Positions 24,790 through 33,789 of a DNA stretch of 47,516 nt are shown here, one piece after another; within the stretch, counting starts at the first letter, position 1; each line of letters opens with the position of its first letter. Both the position numbers and the translations under genes were made by a program. A model generated the notes under the pieces. It searched no databases, was not told where the DNA came from, and saw nothing but the letters and a program-made list of their open reading frames with translations. The stretch lies in the NCBI GenBank assembly GCA_000318405.1, contig KB291735.1:5832-53347 (forward strand). Direction: 5' to 3'. This stretch comes from Brevundimonas diminuta 470-4 (GTDB lineage: Bacteria; Pseudomonadota; Alphaproteobacteria; Caulobacterales; Caulobacteraceae).

Positions 24790-26859
24790 TCAGATGTCGA
24801 GGATGAGAGGGGCGACGCCGTCCTGGCGGACTCGCTCCAGCCGGGGTAGCTCGCCGGGCGACCAGGCCGACAGGCGGTGGGTCACGCGGTAGGCGAGGGG
24901 AATGCCCTCCGGGCCTCGCGCCGGGTGAACCGGACGGGGCGTGGCGACGAACTCGACCTCCAGGGCGTCATGGTCGGCGACGACGAGGGCGTAGCCGTGC
25001 CCGCCAAGGTCTGCGAACGCCAGGTGCGGCGCGACGTGGGGGTTGGAGGCGGCAAGCGCCTCTTCGATCCGGCCGCTCGCTTTCAATGCGTAGCAGGCGC
25101 GCACGCCGTGGCGGATGGCCAGATTCATGGCGGGTTGCACCGCGCCGCCCTCGACCGGACGATGGAGATAGGCCGGCGACAACGGCCGATCCAGCGGAAG
25201 GACCGCCTCCGCCGCCTCGAAGCTGGACGGCGTCGAAATGGAGCCGACGACGAACTCGGCCGCCGTCGGGCGGTAGTCGCCCGGGGGCAGGTCCGGCGAC
25301 AGCAATCCGGCGAAAAAGCTGTGTCGGTCGCCGGCCAGGGCGGCCACATTGGTCACGCCCTGCGCTTCAAGGAAGTTCAGCAGTTCGCGGCGCTCGGCCG
25401 GATAGCCGCACCAGTCGTCTGTGCCATAGAGACCATAGCCTTCAGTGGGCCAGACGGCGTTGATGTCCTCGGGCAGGTTCTGCCAGTCGGTTCGCCGGTG
25501 CAGCATCCCGACCGAATTGCCCCACAGCTTCCAGCGCGCGGTCGAATGCGTCAGCCGCTCTTTCAGCCACAGCTTCTGGCGCGCGCCCAACATGCTGCCG
25601 GGCGGATGGTCGCGGCGCGGATTCGGAAGATCCTGAGCGTTGAAACGGATCGTTTCCGGAGCGCCGCCCGGCATGGCGCGGCCCGCGCCCAGGATCTCGA
25701 TCGCGGTCTGATCGGCGTACCACGGGAAGCCGCTGACGGCGAAGGGCGCGGCGTCCGCACGCTCGGCTGCCGCCTGCGAGCGGAAGGAGCGGTTGTCGGT
25801 CAGGATCAGCTCGACATTGGCGCCCCAACGCAGGGCGCGGTTGATCAGCAGGCTGTTGATCGCCGCCTGATTGTCCGCCTGATGCGACAGGCCGTCGGCG
25901 TCGAAATCGGTCAGGGGGGCGTCCTGCACAGCCGGGGGCAGGAAACGCTCCAGCCCCTGGGTCGCGCCGCGCACACGGGCGGGAATGTATTCGAACCAGG
26001 CCTGGTTGGCCGCCGCCTTCAGGCTCTGGGCCGGGCGCGAGCCGTCATAGTTGATCTGGCTTTGCCAGCAACGGTTCGAAAACTCGTGATTGTCCCAGAC
26101 GCAGATGAAGGGCCACAGGGCGCGCGCGTCCTGAATGTCGGGATCGGCCAGATAGGCCTGATAGACGTGGCGATAGTCGGCGACGGTGGTCGGGACCTGG
26201 ATGGCGCCGACGCGGGCGCCGGTCGGCAGCGGGCCGATCTCGCGCACGGTGCGGCCCTGCAGGGTCGGCTGGTCTTTCGGCGACCAGATCATCTCATAGA
26301 TGAAATCGCCCAGGTGCAGGACGAACCTCAGTCGCTCCGCCTCGGGCCTGGCGGCGTCCTCGGCGATCATGCGCCGATAGGGCGTGGCGTAGCCCAGGTT
26401 GACGTTCTGGCAGCTGACGAAGGCGAAGCGGGCCGGCGCGGCGTCCGTTTCCGCGGGGGCGGTGAAGGTGCGGCCCGTGCGGCTGGAGCCGCCGTCCGCG
26501 TCGATGAAGCGATACCAGTAGGTCCGGCCCGGCTTCAGTCCGGCGACGAGGGCGCGGCAGGTCCAGTCTGCGGCTTCCACCGGCGTGACCGCGGCCCGGG
26601 CGACGACGCGGCGGAAATCCTCGTCCTCGGCGGTTTCGACCGTCAGGGCGCCGAGGTCGTGATCCGCGCGCGGCGGGCGTCGGGTCCACAGGATGATGCT
26701 GTCAGGCTGCGGATCGCCCGAGGCCACGCCCTGGGGAAAGCGTTCAGGCGCAGGACGCACCGCCCGTGATCCGGCGCGGACGGGGCCGGCCAGGACCAGG
26801 GCGGCCCCGAAAGAGGCTGCGGCTGCGGCGAGGAATTCACGACGGTCGGCGATGGTCAT
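24790..26859 (-). CDS. PhoD-family alkaline phosphatase/phosphodiesterase, Tat-exported
   Basis: A 689-residue metallophosphoesterase. A Tat signal (DRREFLAAAAASFGAALVLA) is followed by a fibronectin-like N-terminal PhoD domain (FPQGVASGDPQPDSIILWTR) and the calcineurin-like catalytic part with LHLGDFIYE, VWDNHEF and LAGDRHSFF. It would hydrolyse phosphomonoesters or diesters in the periplasm. Start ATG 26859 gives the Tat signal at once; the frame is open upstream but overlaps the TrmB-like gene. It follows that gene by 5 nt, so the two are co-transcribed. Longer than typical PhoD, chiefly through loops in the middle. Confidence 0.92.
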   Translation of the reverse strand: MTIADRREFLAAAAASFGAALVLAGPVRAGSRAVRPAPERFPQGVASGDPQPDSIILWTRRPPRADHDLGALTVETAEDEDFRRVVARAAVTPVEAADWTCRALVAGLKPGRTYWYRFIDADGGSSRTGRTFTAPAETDAAPARFAFVSCQNVNLGYATPYRRMIAEDAARPEAERLRFVLHLGDFIYEMIWSPKDQPTLQGRTVREIGPLPTGARVGAIQVPTTVADYRHVYQAYLADPDIQDARALWPFICVWDNHEFSNRCWQSQINYDGSRPAQSLKAAANQAWFEYIPARVRGATQGLERFLPPAVQDAPLTDFDADGLSHQADNQAAINSLLINRALRWGANVELILTDNRSFRSQAAAERADAAPFAVSGFPWYADQTAIEILGAGRAMPGGAPETIRFNAQDLPNPRRDHPPGSMLGARQKLWLKERLTHSTARWKLWGNSVGMLHRRTDWQNLPEDINAVWPTEGYGLYGTDDWCGYPAERRELLNFLEAQGVTNVAALAGDRHSFFAGLLSPDLPPGDYRPTAAEFVVGSISTPSSFEAAEAVLPLDRPLSPAYLHRPVEGGAVQPAMNLAIRHGVRACYALKASGRIEEALAASNPHVAPHLAFADLGGHGYALVVADHDALEVEFVATPRPVHPARGPEGIPLAYRVTHRLSAWSPGELPRLERVRQDGVAPLILDI

Positions 26860-26864
26860 CAAGT

Positions 26865-27707
26865 CTACTCGTTGCGAACAGGGCGGCCGTCGGGACGCGG
26901 GCCCAGCAGGCTGCGCAGGCCCGGCGGATGCAGGCCCGCGATGCTGAGGTGGGGCGCATAGGCCTGCTCGGGCTCGGGCTCGGGCAGGGCGTGCAGGCGG
27001 ATTTCCGCAGACAGGGCGTAGTGCTGCTGAACCGACAGATAGACGCTGTCGCTCCACAGAGCGTGGCGCACCTCGGTCAGGTCGCGAGAAAGCAGGGCCA
27101 GGAGATGTTGGTTGGCGTCGACCGCCAGCCGCAGTTCGGCGCCGGGCCAGCGCTCCAGAACGCCCTCAGCCGTGCGGGAGCGGACGACCTGATAGCCGCC
27201 GGGACGCGGTCGCACGTCTTCGTAGACCACGCCGCAGGTCGCCACCCCGCGCGACGCGGCCCGCGCCAGGCAGTCTGTTAGCCGCGCCTCGACCTCAGGG
27301 AAGCAGTCGAAAAGAAGGGTTTCGGCGGCGGCGTCGATCATGGCTTCGGCCTGGGCCCAGACCTGGTCCGAAACGCGAAGCTGGTAGAGCCGATCCTCGG
27401 GGCCGTGGTTCTTGAGGCGGGCCAGGGCGCCGACGGCCGTCTCGGTCTGGTCTGTAAAGCGCGAGGTGAGGGCCGCGATCAGACGATCCGGCGCCACAGC
27501 CCGGAACGAGCGCGGGTCGCCCCCGTCATCGATGACGGCGCCCTTTTGAGCCAGCGTTGACAGGGTCTTGTAGGTGTTGGCCTGCGCCTTCCCGATGCCC
27601 TGGGCGATGCGATAGCCGGTCGACGGTCCTGCGCGCAGCAGCTCGCAATAGGCCAGGGCTTCGGTCTCGGTGAAGCCAAGCGGGATGAGGGCGTCTTCGG
27701 GTGTCAT
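26865..27707 (-). CDS. TrmB-family HTH transcriptional regulator
   Basis: A 280-residue regulator. The N-terminal HTH reads LGFTETEALAYCELLRAGPS...GYRIAQGIGKAQANTYKTLSTLAQKGAV (about residues 11-59), the TrmB pattern, followed by a C-terminal ligand-binding/PLD-like domain (DQVWAQAEAMIDAAAETLLFDCFPEV). It heads the minus-strand hydrolase operon and is divergent from the aspartyl-protease-like gene, so it probably controls both directions. Its ligand is unknown: archaeal TrmB binds sugars, but no sugar genes are present here. Confidence 0.85.
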   Translation of the reverse strand: MTPEDALIPLGFTETEALAYCELLRAGPSTGYRIAQGIGKAQANTYKTLSTLAQKGAVIDDGGDPRSFRAVAPDRLIAALTSRFTDQTETAVGALARLKNHGPEDRLYQLRVSDQVWAQAEAMIDAAAETLLFDCFPEVEARLTDCLARAASRGVATCGVVYEDVRPRPGGYQVVRSRTAEGVLERWPGAELRLAVDANQHLLALLSRDLTEVRHALWSDSVYLSVQQHYALSAEIRLHALPEPEPEQAYAPHLSIAGLHPPGLRSLLGPRPDGRPVRNE

Positions 27708-27830
27708 GGTCGTAAACCTAGTTGCTATTGCTGCTACTAAAAGTGAAATCGGCGTAATCTGACCGTCACAATTTCATCCTTACCACTTTTTCAGTTGACT
27801 ACTAGCGTTCGCTACTAGTTTGTAAGGCGT
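27708..27830. promoter_or_regulatory. Divergent promoter region with repeated TAGTAGC-type half-sites
   Basis: This 123-bp gap serves two divergent gene blocks. Two related sites are visible: CTAGTTGCTATTGCTGCTAC (27718-27737), followed by TAAAAG, and AGTTGACTACTAGCG (27793-27807), continuing into GCTACTAGTTTG (27811-27822). Both share AGTTG and GCTACTA, and the second also holds the dyad TAGCG-TT-CGCTA. An outer inverted pair, AAAAGTG (27739-27745) and CACTTTT (27784-27790), brackets the middle. TTGACT at 27795-27800 is a possible plus-strand -35 box. These look like operators for the TrmB-type regulator. Confidence 0.5.
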
Positions 27831-29534
27831 ATGAAAAACGTCGATATGTTTTTGGCGCTGGGCGTCGCCCTGATCGCCTGCCAGCCCGCCCATGCGGCTA
27901 CCCCTGTCTCTGCGGTCGAGCTGATCCAGCGCCATCAGGCGTGGCGAGGCGGTCAGGCCTACGCCGACGTGCGCGGGGCGCATCTTGCCGGAACAAGCCA
28001 GGTGGCTGGGCTGGAGGGACGCCTGGACCGACGCCTCGACCTGTCGAAGGCGGAACCGGCGGTGCGCGTCGAGCGCCGGATGGGCCCCTTGCACCAGATT
28101 CGCGGCGGCGACGGTCGGGGAAGCTGGGCGCTCACCCTCAGCGGGCAGGTCGAGGTGATCTCCACCAACGAAAGCCGAAAGCTGGTTCAGGAAGAAGGCC
28201 TCTATCTGGGTCGCCTGCCTGCGGGCGGAGATCTGGCTGTGGGAGACGTCGAACTGATCGACGGCCGGAATTGCACCTCGGTCGGCAAGGCGACGCCTGA
28301 AGGACGCTACGCCCTGCTGATTGAAGCGGACACGGGCCTGCTGTGCGGCGCGCTGCTTGATCAAGGAGAGGGAGAGCAGCGCATCGTCTTCTCCGACTGG
28401 CGATGGGTGGCGGGCGTTCGCATGGCGTTCGCCTCGGTGATGACGGACGCTGATCGTCATGAGGCCTTTATCGCTGACCACGTTCAGCTGAACCCGATCT
28501 TTGAGGACGATGACTTCTCTAGGCCCGCCGCGGCGCAGGTCGTTCAGTTCGATGCGGGGCGTAGCGACAGCGGCTGGCTGAATTTCGAATTCCACAAGCA
28601 GCGCCAGATCTTCATTCCGGGAGCCGTCAATGGCCACGACGTGCCCATGATGCTGGACACGGGGGCCGAGGTCACCCTGATCGACAAGGGGCTGGCCGAA
28701 GCGCTGGGCATTGTCGGCGAGGGTGAAATCCCGGCGGTCGGCACGTCCGGATCGGAATCCGTGGCTCTTGCGCGCGGCGTGGATATCCGCCTGGGCGCGG
28801 TCACGCTGAAGAACCTGACGGTCGGCATCTATGATTTTGCACCTCTGGCGGCCGCCATGAAGCATCCCCTGCCCGTGCTTCTGGGCAAGGAGGTGATGAA
28901 TGAAGCCGTCATCGACATTGATTTCGCGGCCAGTCGTATCCGCATGGTCGATCGCGCAGCCTATCGACCGACGGCGGCGGCCCGCGAGGTCGCCCTGGTG
29001 ACCCTGACCGGACTGCGGGCGGTCCCGATCCGCATTGAAGACGGGCCTGAAGTCCTGGGCATGTTCGATCTTGGCAGCGCGAAGGCGCTGACCCTCTTTC
29101 CCAGCTATGTCGCGGATCATGGATTGCTGGACGGGCGAGCCGTATCGGAAGGGAGCAGTCATGGCGTGGGCGGGCTTTCTGCCGTGCGGACGATGACGGT
29201 GCAGCGTCTCCATCTGGCGGGCTTCGACCTTGAGGATGTCGCCGCCGATGTGCCTGAGGCGCACGGTATCTGGGTTCGCGACGTTGCGGCCGCCAACCTG
29301 GGCCTGCCGCTCTTCTCGCGCTTTCGGCTGGCCATCGACTTCGCCGGCGACCGCCTGTTCCTGACGCCGGGAGACGCCGCTGAGCATGCGACGGGCGCTG
29401 ACCTGAGAATGGTCCTGAACAATGACGAAGGGCGCCAGGTGACGATGGTGCTGAACGACGATCAACAGCGCGGGGTCACGCTGGTGGTGAACAAGGGCGA
29501 GGGGCGTCGTCAGGCCCCGGTCGTCGATTTCTAA
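27831..29534 (+). CDS. Exported retropepsin-like aspartyl protease with degenerate second lobe
   Basis: A 567-residue secreted protein. A signal peptide (MFLALGVALIACQPAHA) precedes a domain of about 220 residues of unknown type, then two tandem aspartyl-protease-like lobes. The first has the active motif LDTGAEVTLID at about residue 276. The second has FDLGSAKAL at about residue 413, where the catalytic DTG/DSG is D-L-G, so it may be inactive or structural. The C-terminus carries three copies of a 12-residue unit (LRMVLNNDEGRQ, VTMVLNDDQQRG, VTLVVNKGEGRR; about residues 523-560). It leads the plus-strand arm of the divergent locus and ends 47 nt before the M13 peptidase start. Confidence 0.82.
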   Translation: MKNVDMFLALGVALIACQPAHAATPVSAVELIQRHQAWRGGQAYADVRGAHLAGTSQVAGLEGRLDRRLDLSKAEPAVRVERRMGPLHQIRGGDGRGSWALTLSGQVEVISTNESRKLVQEEGLYLGRLPAGGDLAVGDVELIDGRNCTSVGKATPEGRYALLIEADTGLLCGALLDQGEGEQRIVFSDWRWVAGVRMAFASVMTDADRHEAFIADHVQLNPIFEDDDFSRPAAAQVVQFDAGRSDSGWLNFEFHKQRQIFIPGAVNGHDVPMMLDTGAEVTLIDKGLAEALGIVGEGEIPAVGTSGSESVALARGVDIRLGAVTLKNLTVGIYDFAPLAAAMKHPLPVLLGKEVMNEAVIDIDFAASRIRMVDRAAYRPTAAAREVALVTLTGLRAVPIRIEDGPEVLGMFDLGSAKALTLFPSYVADHGLLDGRAVSEGSSHGVGGLSAVRTMTVQRLHLAGFDLEDVAADVPEAHGIWVRDVAAANLGLPLFSRFRLAIDFAGDRLFLTPGDAAEHATGADLRMVLNNDEGRQVTMVLNDDQQRGVTLVVNKGEGRRQAPVVDF

Positions 29535-29581
29535 TGTTTGAGCATCGAGTTCGAGAGAGCCGGCTTGGTCGGGAGAAAACC

Positions 29582-31657
29582 ATGAAGATGAAACTGCGCA
29601 CCATCCTGGCCGCCGCCTCGGCCCTCAGCCTGCTGGCCGCCTGCTCCGGCCCGGATGCCGGGCGGGGCGAGCATTCGGCGCCCGCTTATGGGACCTTTGG
29701 CTTCGACGCCGCAGGCATGGACCGGGCGGTGCGGCCCGGCGACGACTTCTTCGGCTTCGCGAACGGCGGCTGGGTCAAGACGACCGAGATTCCGGCCGAC
29801 CGCTCCGTGTGGAACACCTTCAGCGTCCTCGCCGAGAAGGCCGACGGCCGGGTGCTGGAGCTGATCACCCAGGCGCGGGCCAGCAAGGACAAAGACGCCG
29901 CCAAGGTGGCCGACTTCTACGCCAGCCTGATGGACGAGGCGGCGGCGGAGACCAGGGGCGCCCAGCCGGTCCAGGCCGAACTGGCGCGCATCGCCGCCCT
30001 GAACGACCGCCGCGCCCTGTCGGCCTATCTGGGCGGCGTCATGCGGGCGGATGTCGATCCGTTGAACGCCACCAACTACTACACCGACCGGCCGCTGGGC
30101 CTGTGGGTGGCCCAGGACCTGGACGAGCCGGAGCGCTACGCCCCCTATCTGATGCAGGGCGGGCTGGGCATGCCGGACCGCGACTACTCCCTGGACCCGG
30201 CGCCGCGCTTCGCCGACCTGCGCCGCCAGTATCAGGCGCATGTGGCCGCGACCCTGCGTCTGGCGGGTCTCGATCAGGCTGAAGCGCGCGCCGCACGCGT
30301 CATGGCGCTCGAGACCCGTATCGCCCGCAGCCACTGGAGCCAGCTGGACACGGGCGACGTGCAGAAGGCCAACAACACCTGGGCCAAGGCCGAGTTCGCC
30401 CAGCGCGCGCCGGGGCTGGACTGGGACGCCTTCTTCGCCGCCGCGGGCCTGGCCCAGCAGCAGACGGTCAAGGTCTGGCAGACCGATGCTGTGACCGGAC
30501 TGGCGGCTCTGGCGTCTTCCGAGCCGATGGAGGCGTGGCGCGACTATCTGGCCTTCCATGCTGTCGACCGCGCCGCGCCCTGGCTGTCCAAGGCCTTTGT
30601 CGAGCAGCATTTCGCTTTCCACGGCCAGGCCCTGTCGGGCACGCCGCAGCAATCGCCGCGATGGAAGAAGGCGGTTGCGGCCACCAACGGCGCGCTCGGC
30701 GACGCCGTCGGTCGGATGTATGTCGCGCGCTATTTCCCGGCAGAGGCCAAGGCCGAGGTCGAGGCCATGGTGACCAATATCAAGGCCGCTTTCGCCCGCC
30801 GCATCGAGGGGCTGGACTGGATGTCGCCCCAGACCAAGGCCGAAGCCCAGGCCAAGCTGAAGGCGATGCGCGTCGGCGTCGGCTATCCCGCCACCTGGCG
30901 TGACTACGCCAGCCTGACGGTGCGGGCCGATGACGCCTTCGGCAACCTGGAGCGGTCCAGCCTGATCGAGTACCGCCGCCAGTTGGCCAAGCTGGGTCAG
31001 CCCGTTGATCGCGGCGAGTGGTTCATGGTGCCGCAGGAGGTGAACGCCCTGTTCGCCCCGTCGCAGAATTCCATCATCTTCCCGGCCGCCATCCTTGAGC
31101 CGACCTTCTTCGATCCCAATGCCGATCCGGCCGTCAACTATGGCGCGATCGGCGGCGTGATCGGCCATGAGATCACCCACGGCTTCGACAATCTGGGGTC
31201 GCAGTTCGACGCACGCGGGCGACTGCGGGATTGGTGGACGGCTTCTGACAAGGCGCGCTTCACCGCGGCGACGGATCAGTTGATCGCCCAGTACGACGCC
31301 TACAAGCCCTTCGACTATGCTTCGGTGAACGGGCGCCTGACCCTGGGCGAGAACATCGCCGACGTGGCGGGGCTGTCTGCGGCCTTCGATGCGTGGAAAC
31401 TGTCGCTGAAGGGGGCTGAGGCGCCGGTTCTGGATGGCTTTACCGGGGAACAGCGCTTCTTCCTGGGCTGGGCCCAGAACTACCGCAGCCGCTACCGCGA
31501 CGCGGCCCTGCGTCGCCGCCTGCTGACCGACGTGCACGCGCCGGGCCCCTATCGTGCGGACGCCGCACGCAATCTGAGCGCCTGGTACGCCGCCTTTGAC
31601 GTCCAGCCGGGCGAGGCCCTCTATCTGCCGCCAGCCAAGCGCGTGCCGGTGTGGTAA
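29582..31657 (+). CDS. M13-family metallopeptidase (neprilysin/PepO-like) lipoprotein
   Basis: A 691-residue gluzincin. The N-terminus is a lipoprotein signal with LSLLAAC as lipobox. The M13 N-terminal domain begins at DRAVRPGDDFFGFANGGW. The zinc motif HEITH is in GHEITHGFDNLGSQFDARG at about residue 528, and the third ligand is in GENIADVAGL at about 588. M13 enzymes cut oligopeptides on the N side of hydrophobic residues. ATG 29582 has GGAGAAAA just upstream and starts the lipobox signal; the open frame before it is not signal-like. Likely anchored in the envelope, it follows the aspartyl-protease-like gene and precedes DUF885. Confidence 0.94.
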   Translation: MKMKLRTILAAASALSLLAACSGPDAGRGEHSAPAYGTFGFDAAGMDRAVRPGDDFFGFANGGWVKTTEIPADRSVWNTFSVLAEKADGRVLELITQARASKDKDAAKVADFYASLMDEAAAETRGAQPVQAELARIAALNDRRALSAYLGGVMRADVDPLNATNYYTDRPLGLWVAQDLDEPERYAPYLMQGGLGMPDRDYSLDPAPRFADLRRQYQAHVAATLRLAGLDQAEARAARVMALETRIARSHWSQLDTGDVQKANNTWAKAEFAQRAPGLDWDAFFAAAGLAQQQTVKVWQTDAVTGLAALASSEPMEAWRDYLAFHAVDRAAPWLSKAFVEQHFAFHGQALSGTPQQSPRWKKAVAATNGALGDAVGRMYVARYFPAEAKAEVEAMVTNIKAAFARRIEGLDWMSPQTKAEAQAKLKAMRVGVGYPATWRDYASLTVRADDAFGNLERSSLIEYRRQLAKLGQPVDRGEWFMVPQEVNALFAPSQNSIIFPAAILEPTFFDPNADPAVNYGAIGGVIGHEITHGFDNLGSQFDARGRLRDWWTASDKARFTAATDQLIAQYDAYKPFDYASVNGRLTLGENIADVAGLSAAFDAWKLSLKGAEAPVLDGFTGEQRFFLGWAQNYRSRYRDAALRRRLLTDVHAPGPYRADAARNLSAWYAAFDVQPGEALYLPPAKRVPVW

Positions 31658-31697
31658 GTCGCGGCTGAGCGAGCAGGGCAGGGGAGCCAAGAGACCT

Positions 31698-33503
31698 ATG
31701 ATCGACATGACGCGCATGAACAGGCGAGGGATGCTGGCGGCCGGCTCGGGCCTGGCGTTGGTGGCGGCCTCCGGCCCGGCCTGGGCGGAGACGAGCACCG
31801 CCGACGCCCAACTGGACGCCCTGCTGGACGGCCAGCTTCAGGCCGGGCTGGACCGGGCGCCGGAAGTGGTGACGGGCCTGGGTCTGGATGTCGGGCCGCG
31901 TGCGGCCCAGCGCTTCAAGCTGGCGGATCGGTCTCAATCGGCCGCCACGGCGGCGCGGGACAAGGCGGCCGCCGATCTGGCCGCCGTGCGCGCGGTGGAT
32001 CCGGCGCCCCTTTCGGCCGAGGCGCGCCTGAGCCGGGAAATCGCCCTGTTCCAGCTTGAGTGCTCGGCGGGCTACAGGGCCTTCCCCTTCCACAAGTCGG
32101 AAAGCTGGCGCGAAAGCCCCTACATCGTCAGCCAGATCGGCGGCGTCTATTCCACGACGCCGGATTTTCTGGACGCCCAGCATCCGGTCAAGACGGCCGA
32201 AGACGTCGACGCCGCGCTGTCGCGCATGGCCGCCTTCTCCAGGGCTCTGGACCAGGACACCGACCGGGCGGAGGCGAATGCTTCGTCCGGGATCGTCCCG
32301 CCTGACTTCCTGCTGGACGGCGCCCTGGCCCAGTTGAAGGCCCTTCGCGAAGGCCAGGCGCGCGACAAGGCCATGATCCGCTCCCTGACGCGCCGCGCGC
32401 ATGAGCAGGGGCTGGAGGATCCCGAGGCGGCGGCCGTCGCCCTGTTTGAAGGGCCGATCCGTCAGGCCCTGACGCGCCAGATCTCAGCCCTGGAGCGCCA
32501 TCGCGCCCGCGCGATCCACGACGCCGGGATCGGCTCGCGCCTGCCGGACCCCGAAGCCTATTACGCGCTGAATCTGAAGACCTACACGACCACGGCCTAT
32601 TCGGCGGATGAGATTCACCGCATCGGCCGCGACCAGGTGGCGGAGTTGACGGGGCGCCTAGACGGATTGCTGAAGGCGCAAGGCTATACGCGCGGCACGG
32701 TCGGCGCGCGCGTCGCCGCCCTGAACCGCGAACCGCGCTTCCTGTTCGCCAATACCGACGCCGGACGCGCCGAACTTCTGGCCTATCTCGAGGCGGAAAT
32801 GGCCAAGGTCCGGGCCCGCATGCCCGAGGTCTTCGCCACCGTGCCGCGCGGGGGCTTTGAGATTCGCCGCATCCCTGTGGAGATCGAAGGCGGGGCGCCC
32901 GGCGGCTACGCCTCGGGCGGCAGCCTGGATGGGTCGCGTCCGGGCATCTACTACATCAACCTGAAGGACACGGCGGACTGGCCGCGCTGGAGCCTGAAGA
33001 CCCTGACCTATCATGAGGCGGCGCCCGGCCACCTGTTCCAGGGCGCGCTGGCGCGCGAGGCGGGCGACCTGCCGCTCTATCGACGCCTGACGGGCTTCTC
33101 GGCCTATTCAGAAGGCTGGGGCCTCTACGCCGAACGGCTGGCTGACGAGATGGGCTTCTACGACGACGATCCGTTCGGTCGCATCGGCTATCTGCAAAGC
33201 TTCCTGTTCCGCGCCGCGCGCCTGGTGGTCGACACCGGCCTGCACGCCAAGGGCTGGAGCCGCGAGGAGGCGATCCGCTACATGATCGCCACGGCCGCCG
33301 AGCCTGAGAACAGAGCGGAGCGCGAGATCGAGCGCTATTGCGCCGCTCCGGGACAGGCCTGCGCCTATAAGCTGGGCGAGATCGAGATCGCCCGGTTACG
33401 GACAGAGGCTGAGCGCCGTCCTGGGTTTTCGCTCAAGGCCTTCCATGAGCGCGTCGTCATGTCCGGGCCCATGCCCATGACGGTGCTGGCGTCGCGGATC
33501 TGA
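31698..33503 (+). CDS. DUF885-family exported putative metallopeptidase
   Basis: A 601-residue protein. A twin-arginine-like signal (NRRGMLAAGSGLALVAASGPAWA) is followed by an all-helical DUF885 domain. Zinc-binding motif candidate: HEAAPGH in TYHEAAPGHLFQ at about residue 439, with FSAYSEGWGLYAERLADEMG supplying the third ligand, the family pattern. DUF885 members are thought to be peptidases, but few have been characterised. ATG 31698 has GGGGAG upstream; later in-frame ATGs at 31707 and 31716 are possible. It comes 40 nt after the M13 gene and completes the plus-strand arm. Confidence 0.87.
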   Translation: MIDMTRMNRRGMLAAGSGLALVAASGPAWAETSTADAQLDALLDGQLQAGLDRAPEVVTGLGLDVGPRAAQRFKLADRSQSAATAARDKAAADLAAVRAVDPAPLSAEARLSREIALFQLECSAGYRAFPFHKSESWRESPYIVSQIGGVYSTTPDFLDAQHPVKTAEDVDAALSRMAAFSRALDQDTDRAEANASSGIVPPDFLLDGALAQLKALREGQARDKAMIRSLTRRAHEQGLEDPEAAAVALFEGPIRQALTRQISALERHRARAIHDAGIGSRLPDPEAYYALNLKTYTTTAYSADEIHRIGRDQVAELTGRLDGLLKAQGYTRGTVGARVAALNREPRFLFANTDAGRAELLAYLEAEMAKVRARMPEVFATVPRGGFEIRRIPVEIEGGAPGGYASGGSLDGSRPGIYYINLKDTADWPRWSLKTLTYHEAAPGHLFQGALAREAGDLPLYRRLTGFSAYSEGWGLYAERLADEMGFYDDDPFGRIGYLQSFLFRAARLVVDTGLHAKGWSREEAIRYMIATAAEPENRAEREIERYCAAPGQACAYKLGEIEIARLRTEAERRPGFSLKAFHERVVMSGPMPMTVLASRI

Positions 33504-33591
33504 ACGCCGCAGCATCCTGGTTCGATCTGCGTAGCCGCAGAACGAGGGAGGATGAGCTTGATCGCGCCGATATCGATGCTCAGCGTCATGG

Positions 33592-33625
33592 GGCCGGCGC
33601 CTTCGGTGGCTGGCCCCGACCGAAG
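33592..33625 (+). repeat. Left copy of a 34/35-bp direct repeat with internal hairpin
   Basis: The first 22 bp, from GGCCGGCGCC (33592-33601) through to 33613, are identical to 44974-44995, and the rest differs from that copy by one substitution and one missing base. Inside, CTTCGGT (33601-33607) and ACCGAAG (33619-33625) form a perfect 7-bp stem. It lies 89 bp after the DUF885 stop codon. It may be an attachment-site core or a dispersed palindromic repeat. Confidence 0.65.
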
Positions 33626-33789
33626 CCAAACTCGCTGGGCGATCCGAAAGTCGGAGAAGGAGTACTGGCGCAATTCCACGTGGGACGGTATGCCGTGGAA
33701 GTTTTCCCTATTAATAGTTCTGATAAAAGCGCGACCAGTTCCGTCTTTGCGCGGACAAGTTTGGCCTATGCATTCATAATTCTAAGTTC

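Noticed and set aside
33552..33779. Open frame of 75 codons on the plus strand
   Set aside because: No ribosome binding site, no domain, and part of it is the 34-bp repeat; the opposite strand is open too, as is usual in GC-rich DNA.
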